A DNA stretch of 64,000 nucleotides from JAXHLG01 sp034522495. Lineage in GTDB: Bacteria > Patescibacteriota > Minisyncoccia > Moranbacterales > DUUL01. The notes beneath the pieces were generated by a model that was not told the DNA's origin, searched no databases, and was given only the letters and a program-made list of their open reading frames with translations. The translations under genes and the position numbers were made by a program. The DNA is taken from assembly GCA_034522495.1 (NCBI GenBank), contig JAXHLG010000002.1, positions 930,001 through 994,000 of the forward strand, given 5' to 3'. Below, one piece after another: positions 57,871 through 64,000 of this stretch. The stretch's first letter is position 1; each line of letters begins with the position of its first letter.

Positions 57871-60118
57871 CCTTCTCTTTGGCTTTTTTCTTCGTCTCTC
57901 CCTCCGAGGGCTTGAGGTCTTTGGGAATTTCCACGATGAACCGGCTGCCTTTGCCGGGGCCGTCGGATTCGGCCCAGATCTTACCTTGGTGGGCGGTGAC
58001 TATTTTCTGGCAGACGTAGAGGCCCAGGCCGGTGCCTTCGGTGTCCACGCTGGTGCTTTTGCTGCCTCGGCGGAATTTTTCAAAGACGGCTTCCAGTTCG
58101 TTCCCGGCCATGCCCCGGCCGGAGTCGGAGACGGTTATGCGGGCTTTTTCAGGGTTGTCTTTTACGGATACTTCCACTTTTCCTTCCTGGGTGTATTTAA
58201 CGGCGTTGTCGATTAAGTTGGAGATGACTTCTTGGAGCTTTTCCTTGTCAAAGATAAAGTCTTCCATTTCTTTTTCGGGGGGATGGTAGGTTAGCCGGAG
58301 GTTTTTTTCTTTGGCTTCCAGTTCGAAGGTGTCCATTATTTTGGAAACCATCTGGGGGAGGTTGTTCTTCCGGAAGTTGAAGGTGAATCGGCCGGCTTCG
58401 ATGCGGGAGATGCTGAGGAGGTCGTTGACCAGCTTGATGAGGCGTTCGTTGGAGATGTAGATCTTTTTAAGCACCCTGTTGATGGAAGCAGAGAGCTTGC
58501 CGTAGTCTCCCTCCATGATCATTGATATAAAGCCCTTGATGGAAGTCAGGGGAGTTCTCAGCTGGTGGGAGGCGATAGAGATGAATTCGTTCTTGGCCTC
58601 GTCCAATTGGCGGAGCTTTTTGTAGGCGCCCGAGAGCTTTGAATTGGCCCGGCGAATCTTGCGGTTGGTTTCCTCCAAGTCGGCGGTCGCTTTTTTGACT
58701 TCTCTTTTGAGTTTTTCGTTAAAATTGACCACCTCGGAATAAAGCTGGGCGTTTTCGATGGATATGGCCGACTGCCCGCCGATAATTTCCATAAGCTGCA
58801 GATCTTCTTTATTAAACATCTCTCCGGTTTCCTTGGGCCCCAGAACCAGCAGCCCGATTGTTCTTTTTTTAATATTCAGCGGGGCCAGGACCTCCACGCC
58901 CGCTTTTTCCATCATTTTAATTGTCTCTTTGGTGTCTTTGCTGTAATACAAGTCCTTGACTTCCTCCAGGATAATAGATTTGTTTTTTTCGATAAAGGCC
59001 TTGTGGAGGGTGGGGTTGGCCGGAAATTTTTCCTTTCCCTCAAGCTTGAAGCCCCTGTTGTAGCTAATCGTATAATTTTTCCCGTCATCGTCCAAATCCA
59101 AGACCCCGAATTTTTCAACGCCGAAAATTCTCCGAAAGGTGTCGTCAAGAAGCTTATAGATCTTGTTTTCTTCCAGAATAGTGCGGATCCGGTTCGTTGT
59201 GTCAAGAATTACCTTCCGACTGTCGTAAAGAGAGGTGAAAAAATATTTATTGGCCACTTTGTAAAAAAACTCGCTCAAGCGCGGATAAGCAAAAATGGCG
59301 CCGGCCAGCACCAAAAAATTAATAGTCAGGCCATAATCCGGAAAATACTCCCTGCTCAAAAACTTAATCCCGACCGCCGAACCGATCACCACCCCCAGCG
59401 AAGCCCCCGCCACCGAAGATCTTCTCAGCACCAGCTTGATATCCAGGAGACGATGCCTAACTATAGCATAAGAAATTATCGCCAGAAAGATTAGAATAAA
59501 GATAAAACCAAATGGATAGATTTCTATGCCATAATTAATAAGAAAATCAACTGAAGATAAGATATAGAAAGTTACCGCTATTAGCAAAAACTTCAATTGA
59601 TATACTTTCAATTTTGCTAAAGACTGACTGGAGTAATAAAGAAAGAATAAATAAAAAATCCTTACAATTATAATTAAAAGAAAAAGAAGAAAAAACGGAT
59701 GCAACATACCCGCCTTGGGATAAAGTCCCCAAAAAAAATTATGGTAACCATCTATGAAAAAATTGGAAAAAAGAAGAAAATATAAGAAAGCAACCGCTGT
59801 CATATGGACAATAATCAAGAAGATCCTGTTCAAGCTATTTCTTATGCCCAAAAAAAATGTCGCAAAATTATAAAAAGAAACTGGAATCAGAATTATTCCA
59901 ACCCAGCCAATTTTTATTAATAAACTCGCTGAGGCGGCGTCTCTTGTTGGGAACAAAAGAAACCAGCTGAACTGCCATATAAATGTTGATATACAGACGA
60001 ATAAAAACGCAATATTGGTTTTTGATTTTCTATCTTTTATTAAGACAAGAACACCCAAAATCAGAAAAAGAATTGAGCTTAAGAGCGGAAAAAAATTATA
60101 AATATTAATGGCTATCAT
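57854..60118 (-). CDS. Sensor histidine kinase with 7TM-like, GAF, HisKA and HATPase domains
   Basis: The 754-residue protein has about eight N-terminal membrane helices (residues about 5-270, the histidine-kinase 7TM type), a GAF domain (about 310-460), a coiled coil, HisKA with SIASHQLRTPLTSIKGFISM (phospho-His about 527), and HATPase with NLIDNAVKYTQEGKVEV (N box), DSGRGMAG (G1) and GTGLGLYVCQKIV (G2). It senses a membrane or small-molecule signal. No response regulator is in the window. The last residues and stop come from the CCTAAAT array. Confidence 0.93.
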   Translation of the reverse strand: MIAINIYNFFPLLSSILFLILGVLVLIKDRKSKTNIAFLFVCISTFIWQFSWFLLFPTRDAASASLLIKIGWVGIILIPVSFYNFATFFLGIRNSLNRIFLIIVHMTAVAFLYFLLFSNFFIDGYHNFFWGLYPKAGMLHPFFLLFLLIIIVRIFYLFFLYYSSQSLAKLKVYQLKFLLIAVTFYILSSVDFLINYGIEIYPFGFIFILIFLAIISYAIVRHRLLDIKLVLRRSSVAGASLGVVIGSAVGIKFLSREYFPDYGLTINFLVLAGAIFAYPRLSEFFYKVANKYFFTSLYDSRKVILDTTNRIRTILEENKIYKLLDDTFRRIFGVEKFGVLDLDDDGKNYTISYNRGFKLEGKEKFPANPTLHKAFIEKNKSIILEEVKDLYYSKDTKETIKMMEKAGVEVLAPLNIKKRTIGLLVLGPKETGEMFNKEDLQLMEIIGGQSAISIENAQLYSEVVNFNEKLKREVKKATADLEETNRKIRRANSKLSGAYKKLRQLDEAKNEFISIASHQLRTPLTSIKGFISMIMEGDYGKLSASINRVLKKIYISNERLIKLVNDLLSISRIEAGRFTFNFRKNNLPQMVSKIMDTFELEAKEKNLRLTYHPPEKEMEDFIFDKEKLQEVISNLIDNAVKYTQEGKVEVSVKDNPEKARITVSDSGRGMAGNELEAVFEKFRRGSKSTSVDTEGTGLGLYVCQKIVTAHQGKIWAESDGPGKGSRFIVEIPKDLKPSEGETKKKAKEKENPKS

Positions 60119-60169
60119 TGCCTCGCTTAATTAGAGTTTAACAACAATTTTAAACAAAAATTTAGATCC

Positions 60170-60372
60170 GAAACCACGGAAGAATGTCATTTTGAACTTG
60201 CTTATCCGGCTTTGACGGGCTGCTTCCTCCTCTAACGAAATTCAGAGTCTATAAATTTACAAAAACGCAATTTCAGAAAGATCCTAATTTTTACCGCTTT
60301 AGCAACCCCCGCTATGATGATGGTCGTCGGAATGACGTTTCAAGGAGATTTCTATATTTTTCAATGGTTTAA
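60170..60372. mobile_element. Decayed MITE-like element (copy 3)
   Basis: The left end GAAACCACGGAAGAATGTCA, followed by TTTTGAACTTGC, and the right end TTTTTCAATGGTTT resemble the ends of the two good copies, with an AGATC-like duplication outside. The interior is longer and poorly matched. I read it as an old relative. Confidence 0.45.
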
Positions 60373-60412
60373 GATCTTTATTATAAAAATAGCACAAATT
60401 GTATTTTTTTAC

Positions 60413-60447
60413 AAAAAAAAGAGGCTCGCCGATTCGACAAGCCTCTT
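60413..60447 (-). terminator. Rho-independent terminator of the ACP operon
   Basis: Read on the minus strand, AAGAGGCT and AGCCTCTT form an 8-bp stem around a 13-base loop, followed by T8. It lies 36 bases after the ACP stop codon. Confidence 0.85.
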
Positions 60448-60482
60448 GTTGGGTGTGTTTAAATTTAAGCATTCCTCTTCAC

Positions 60483-60749
60483 CTATTGATTCATTTTTTC
60501 TTCAAGAAGCCTTTTGACTTCTTCTATTGTCCCCTCCTTGATATTGTTAAGGTCTTCATTGGATATTTCGATTTCAAATTCATCACTCAGTTCTATCATC
60601 AACTCCTGTATAGCCAATGAGTCAAAACCAAGGTCTTCAAACGTTGACGCCTTTGATAACGATGAAACTTCTTCGTCTTCTAAGCTTCCTACTTTGGCCA
60701 CTGCATAAAATATTCTATCCGTTATCACATCCTGCTCTATTTTTGTCAT
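60483..60749 (-). CDS. Acyl carrier protein
   Basis: The 88-residue protein starts at ATG 60749, 7 bases after a perfect AGGAGG (60757-60762). An upstream in-frame ATG at 60791 lies before it and is rejected. FEDLGFDSLAIQELMIELSD carries the Ser that takes phosphopantetheine (GFDSL), and EFEIEISNEDLNNIKEGTIE matches the ACP third and fourth helices. It carries acyl chains as thioesters. It lies 22 bases downstream of the hot-dog protein, so acyl loading or release on this ACP is the likely joint job. Confidence 0.9.
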   Translation of the reverse strand: MTKIEQDVITDRIFYAVAKVGSLEDEEVSSLSKASTFEDLGFDSLAIQELMIELSDEFEIEISNEDLNNIKEGTIEEVKRLLEEKMNQ

Positions 60750-60771
60750 GGCAAAACCTCCTAAAATAGTA

Positions 60772-61680
60772 TCAATTTTGACCTGAAGCAAAGCTTACCA
60801 TAGCCATAAGCTTTTCAGGTAAATTTTCTACTTCTCCTTTATTGTTTACATAAACAATTTCCTGCTCTGCACTGATATTTATTATTTCTTTGGCTTTATT
60901 TTGCAGATCTTTAGTAGTGTAATCAGCCTGCAAGATAAAGCTAGCCTTTGTTCTTCCCATTCCCAATACCCTCATTTGAATGTATAACTTTTGACCCCTA
61001 AAAACAGGCTTGTAGTAGTTGTAATTAGCGTTGCGGGTAACCAAGCTATACTTTGCCCTTTTAACATCTTCAACAAAACCGGAAAAGAAGCCTACGGCTA
61101 GCTTTTCCCTCGTGGCTCCAAAAAGTTCTGCAATCTTTGAAACACTCAAATGCCCATAACAATCAACATACGGAGATGTTACTAGAAGTATGTATGGAAA
61201 ATCTCCGCTTGTAATAGGATTGTATGTATACATATGTGGAACAGAAGATTCAAAAGCTATCCACTGTTCAATTATAGTATGCAGACCCCGCGGACCTTGA
61301 AATCTTGCTTCAAGAATAAAGCCGTCGCCTCCAAATTCGGTTCTATGTTGCTGGCTCCACTTTTTTACCTTGAGAGTTATCTCGGCAATATCGCCAAAAT
61401 AAAAACTGTTTAGATATTTAACTTTCGTTTTTTTTATTAATCTTCCTTGCTCAAAAAAGTCTTCAAAATGATCGGGAAGATATCTTAAAACAAAAAGTTC
61501 TTTTACTTCTTGAAAGAGAGAGAGAAAAGTAGCCTGATAGACATTTCCTTCAGCGTTCGTGTGAGAAAAAAATATAGCTATTTTCTCACTAAAAGAACCT
61601 AAATTGGAAAGAGCTCGAAAAAAAGCGCTAGGGCAAGAATCAGTAATCCGAAAACCAGAATTTGCAAGAATATTACACAT
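60772..61680 (-). CDS. Double hot-dog-fold protein, thioesterase-like
   Basis: The 302-residue protein has two hot-dog halves. The first reads FFSHTNAEGNVYQATFLSLF and QEVKELFVLRYLPD (residues about 37-70), as in 4-hydroxybenzoyl-CoA or enediyne-type thioesterases. The second has SPYVDCYGHLSVSKIAELFG (residues about 165-185) and a strand-rich tail. A good AGGAG site (61687-61691) precedes ATG 61680. It sits directly upstream of the ACP gene and probably acts on acyl-ACP, as thioesterase or dehydratase. Confidence 0.75.
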   Translation of the reverse strand: MCNILANSGFRITDSCPSAFFRALSNLGSFSEKIAIFFSHTNAEGNVYQATFLSLFQEVKELFVLRYLPDHFEDFFEQGRLIKKTKVKYLNSFYFGDIAEITLKVKKWSQQHRTEFGGDGFILEARFQGPRGLHTIIEQWIAFESSVPHMYTYNPITSGDFPYILLVTSPYVDCYGHLSVSKIAELFGATREKLAVGFFSGFVEDVKRAKYSLVTRNANYNYYKPVFRGQKLYIQMRVLGMGRTKASFILQADYTTKDLQNKAKEIINISAEQEIVYVNNKGEVENLPEKLMAMVSFASGQN

Positions 61681-62269
61681 ATACTACTCCTGTATTTCAT
61701 CTTTGTTGGTTAACAAGATTTTTTTCAAAGAAACCCCTTCCGGGACCGCCCCGGAAAGAGCCTGGGAGGCGATTTTCGAGGGAAAACCGCTTCTCAAGCC
61801 CTTTTTTTGATCTGGTAAATTTTCAAACTCAGAACCATTTTTCCAAGGCTAAGCCTTTTGTTTCAAGGCTTAGCCTTGGAGAACTGAAAAACGATTCATT
61901 AAATTGGCGATTCCCGGGATTTAAAAAAATCAACCTTGCCCCGGCTGATCTTTGTTTTGGTTATTCAATTTTGAATTTAAAATCAAGCGCTAACCCCGCG
62001 CCTTCCCCGCTGGAAAAAATCCAGGCTTCAGCTTTTGCAAAATCATTTCGCTTGCAATGCTTCATAACAATACAAAATTAATGCTGTCTCCCTTATAGCA
62101 TACTTTTTCAATTTTGTAAAGCAAACGTGAAACACCCTGAAAGTCCAAATCCAATTTTTACCCACAATAAGCCATTTCCAACCCCCGAAAACTGTAAAGC
62201 AAAAGTGAAACAGCTGGGCGATTCCACTTGTTATTATAAGCTTTATTCATATTTTTTTCAAAATAAAAA
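61681..62269. repeat. Gene-free stretch with a 15-bp palindrome and a 20-base direct repeat
   Basis: CCAAGGCTAAGCCTT (61843-61857) and AAGGCTTAGCCTTGG (61865-61879) form a perfect 15-bp stem with a 7-base loop. TGTAAAGCAAACGTGAAACA (62115-62134) and TGTAAAGCAAAAGTGAAACA (62193-62212) are direct repeats, possibly ends of an insertion sequence that was lost. No gene is supported. Confidence 0.7.
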
Positions 62270-62291
62270 GGCGATACATGATAGTATCGCC
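62270..62291 (-). terminator. Rho-independent terminator after tRNA-His
   Basis: GGCGATAC and GTATCGCC form an 8-bp stem with a 6-base loop; on the minus strand TTTTTATTTT follows. It lies 10 bases after the tRNA 3' end, so it should end the hisS-tRNA-His transcript. Confidence 0.85.
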
Positions 62292-62301
62292 ATTTGAAAA
62301 T

Positions 62302-62378
62302 TGGGGGGAGCGAAGAGATTTGAACCCTCGACGCCCGGAGCCACAATCCGGTGCTCTATCCTCTGTGCTACGCTCCCC
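62302..62378 (-). tRNA. tRNA-His (anticodon GTG)
   Basis: The cloverleaf is complete on the minus strand. The acceptor stem is GGGGAGCG paired with CGCTCCCC; it is one pair longer than usual and so includes G-1:C73, the identity element of tRNA-His. The anticodon stem-loop is CCGGATTGTGGCTCCGG with GTG. The T-arm is GAGGGTTCAAATCTC-like, and CCA is encoded. It lies 31 bases downstream of hisS on the same strand. Confidence 0.96.
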
Positions 62379-62408
62379 ATTGAACACAAATAAAAAGGAA
62401 CAAAATAA

Positions 62409-63791
62409 CTAAAAATATTTTTTTATCTCTTCTCTTCTGAGACTTTCCTGTTTTCTTGTTCGCAAATTCTTTATTTGAATCTCACCTCGTTTCAATTCCT
62501 CGTTACCAGCAATTATAACATACTCAACTCCTCTTTTTAATGCGTAATTGAACTGCCCTTGAAAAGAAGTATCCTCAAGAAGCGACACTTCGCAATTCAA
62601 GCCAGCGCTTCTAACTTCCTCAGCAATTTCCATGTATTCACGATTTAACTCGGAATCAAGCCTTAAAACTAAAACCTCTGTAATCGTTACTCTATCATTT
62701 TTTGCAAGACCCTTTTTGTTCATCGCCAACAAAACCCTATCCACCCCCATGGAAGCGCCGACTGCCGGAAGAGTTTTTCCTGTAAACCGCTTGACTAGAT
62801 CATTGTACCGTCCACCGGAAAAAACACTCCCGATTTCGGGAAGATCGCTGAGGGTAGCTTCCATCACAGGACCATCGTAATAATCAAGCCCGCGCGCAAT
62901 AGAAAAATCGATTTTTACATATTCTTCCGGAACATTCATTGCTTCCAGGTAATCGAGAATCCTACCTAATTCTTCTATTCCCCTTTCGGCATCTGCCACT
63001 CCTTTAAACATTTTCTTGCATTCTTTAAGCAGCTTTATGTTCTCCCCTTTTAAGTCCAAGAAAAACTCAACTTTCTTCAAAGCTTTTTGAGGGAGAGCGG
63101 GGTTGTCTGGCGAGTCATTTCCAGGCTTCCTGCCTAATTCTTCAAGAACTTTTTCTTTGCCGATTTTTTCCACTTTGTCCAGAATCCTAAACATCTGTTT
63201 TACAATGTCTTCACGGCTCGCATTTTCCCTATCTTTAATCCCAGCCACAAAAGCTAGTCCATTTAAAATTTTCCTATTGCTGATGTTGATTAAAAAATCA
63301 TTTAGACCCAGAGATGATAAAGACAGATACATCATCTTGATTATTTCCGCATCTGCTATCATAGATGACGTGCCAACTATGTCAGCATCAAGCTGATAAA
63401 ATTGACGATAACGCCCAGCTTGCGGTCTTTCTCCTCTAAAAACCGGGCCACAGGCAACCCTTCTCCATGGCATAACAATCCCTGTCCTGTCCTTGCTATT
63501 ATAAGGATAGCTCGCAATCAATCTCGCAAATGGAACAGTGTGGTCGAAAGGAAGCGCCAATGATTGGCTGTCTTGAGAAGAATCTATAGTGAAGATCTGT
63601 TTTCCAGTGTCACTCTGCTCGCTTGATAGTGTTTTTAAGAACTCAACTCTAGGAGTTTCTATCGGATCATAGCCATGAGAGCGAAATACTTCTTGTCCTT
63701 TTGCAAGAATTCTTTCTTTTGTCAGGTAGTCTCTTGTTAAATAATCTATGAACCCGGCAGGTTTTTCAGGCTTAACTATTTCTTTTGACAT
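62409..63791 (-). CDS. hisS: Histidyl-tRNA synthetase
   Basis: The 460-residue class II synthetase starts at ATG 63791, 7 bases after AGGAGG (63799-63804). An in-frame ATG at 63818 lies upstream of that site. Motif 2 is GPVFRGERPQAGRYRQFYQL, the HisA loop is FSIARGLDYYDGPVMEATL, and motif 3 is AVGASMGVDRVLLAM with the catalytic Arg. The C-terminal anticodon-binding domain (VLVLRLDSELNREYMEIAEE) follows. It charges tRNA-His, whose gene is directly downstream, so enzyme and substrate may be co-transcribed. Confidence 0.97.
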   Translation of the reverse strand: MSKEIVKPEKPAGFIDYLTRDYLTKERILAKGQEVFRSHGYDPIETPRVEFLKTLSSEQSDTGKQIFTIDSSQDSQSLALPFDHTVPFARLIASYPYNSKDRTGIVMPWRRVACGPVFRGERPQAGRYRQFYQLDADIVGTSSMIADAEIIKMMYLSLSSLGLNDFLINISNRKILNGLAFVAGIKDRENASREDIVKQMFRILDKVEKIGKEKVLEELGRKPGNDSPDNPALPQKALKKVEFFLDLKGENIKLLKECKKMFKGVADAERGIEELGRILDYLEAMNVPEEYVKIDFSIARGLDYYDGPVMEATLSDLPEIGSVFSGGRYNDLVKRFTGKTLPAVGASMGVDRVLLAMNKKGLAKNDRVTITEVLVLRLDSELNREYMEIAEEVRSAGLNCEVSLLEDTSFQGQFNYALKRGVEYVIIAGNEELKRGEIQIKNLRTRKQESLRREEIKKYF

Positions 63792-63798
63792 ATTTCTT

Positions 63799-63804
63799 CC
63801 TCCT
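63799..63804 (-). promoter_or_regulatory. Shine-Dalgarno site that fixes the hisS start
   Basis: AGGAGG on the minus strand, spaced 7 bases from ATG 63791. It selects this start over the ATG at 63818, which has no such site. Confidence 0.8.
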
Positions 63805-63977
63805 GTTTTTTTAGACATTTAAATTAATTAAAAGTTATGAATCATAATAAGTTGAAATTAACCGGCATTTGAGAGTATAACGTAAAAAATTTAAAAACAT
63901 GAGAGTTAATCGAATAGGGAATCTTTGATAAATTGCTCGCTCAATTAGATGTGAAATTCAATGTTTTTGATTTTAAG

Positions 63978-64000
63978 AGGAAGGCATCATTGGCCTTCCT
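63978..64000. terminator. Hairpin at the window edge
   Basis: AGGAAGGC (63978-63985) and GCCTTCCT (63993-64000) form an 8-bp stem with a 7-base loop. What follows lies beyond the window, so direction and T-run on the plus side cannot be judged. Confidence 0.45.

Noticed and set aside
63819..63977. T-box or other riboswitch before hisS
   Set aside because: No T-box consensus or specifier-loop structure could be made out in the AT-rich leader.
1..64000. Alternative code with TGA as glycine
   Set aside because: Many genes with conserved C-termini end at TGA, and ATGA overlaps join neighbouring genes, so TGA is a stop.

Overview
The window looks like a chromosomal stretch from a small-genome candidate-phyla-radiation bacterium (Patescibacteria, probably one of the Parcubacteria-type lineages). 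This is inferred from gene content, not from a marker tree. The content includes many short AbiE-type toxin-antitoxin pairs, four-helix-bundle S23-like proteins, DUF4143 ATPases, a large glycosyltransferase load, a 7TM-type sensor kinase, weak or absent Shine-Dalgarno sites in front of most genes, and AT-rich DNA. TGA is used as a stop many times, so this is not a lineage that reads UGA as glycine. There is no rRNA, no CRISPR array and one tRNA.

Layout. 1-1906 (minus): the 5' part of a secreted beta-helix/lipase protein and a small membrane protein. 2545-3964 (minus): the first AbiE pair. 4574-21898 (plus): an accessory region holding a secreted SpoIID-like protein with six DUF5648-like repeats, four S23-like genes plus one broken copy, a transposase, two DUF4143 ATPases, a DUF6922/MNT/HEPN toxin-antitoxin operon, the GDP-fucose genes gmd and fcl, several glycosyltransferases and a second AbiE pair. 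21942-27124 (plus) and 27187-39298 (minus): a compact, very AT-rich surface-glycan cluster of glycosyltransferases, methyltransferases, two sulfotransferases, an ATP-grasp/SDR fusion, a DegT aminotransferase, a flippase remnant and an ABC exporter. 39859-47210 (minus): two more AbiE pairs, a Schlafen/AlbA-type regulator, a detached copy of its tail, and an HTH-phosphoribosyltransferase. 47912-57505: polytopic GT-C type proteins, glycosyltransferases and an LPG-synthase-like membrane protein. 57854-63791 (minus): a sensor histidine kinase, an acyl carrier protein with a double hot-dog protein, tRNA-His and hisS.

The most striking feature is the intergenic DNA outside the sugar cluster. It is built from tandem 7-mers (RRTGACN, TTAGAAC, CCTAAAT) and 8-mers (CATTTAAA/CATGCAAA). 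Each unit carries a stop codon, and 7 and 8 are not multiples of 3, so a run of three units closes all three reading frames. At least eleven unrelated genes end on a stop codon that lies inside the first unit or junction of such an array. All four S23-like genes sit between inverted arrays. The arms are 33/34, 26/27 and 34/34 matches for three of them, so each gene would lie in the loop of a long hairpin. This resembles the architecture of the S23-encoding intervening sequences of 23S rRNA, but here it stands free between protein genes. A broken S23 copy fused to the leader of another copy shows that these units recombine.

Other mobile signals are a MITE-like element with terminal inverted repeats and 7-bp target duplications (two clear copies and one decayed), a transposase with an A8 slippage site, and duplicated regulatory blocks upstream of the AbiE, AlbA and phosphoribosyltransferase genes.
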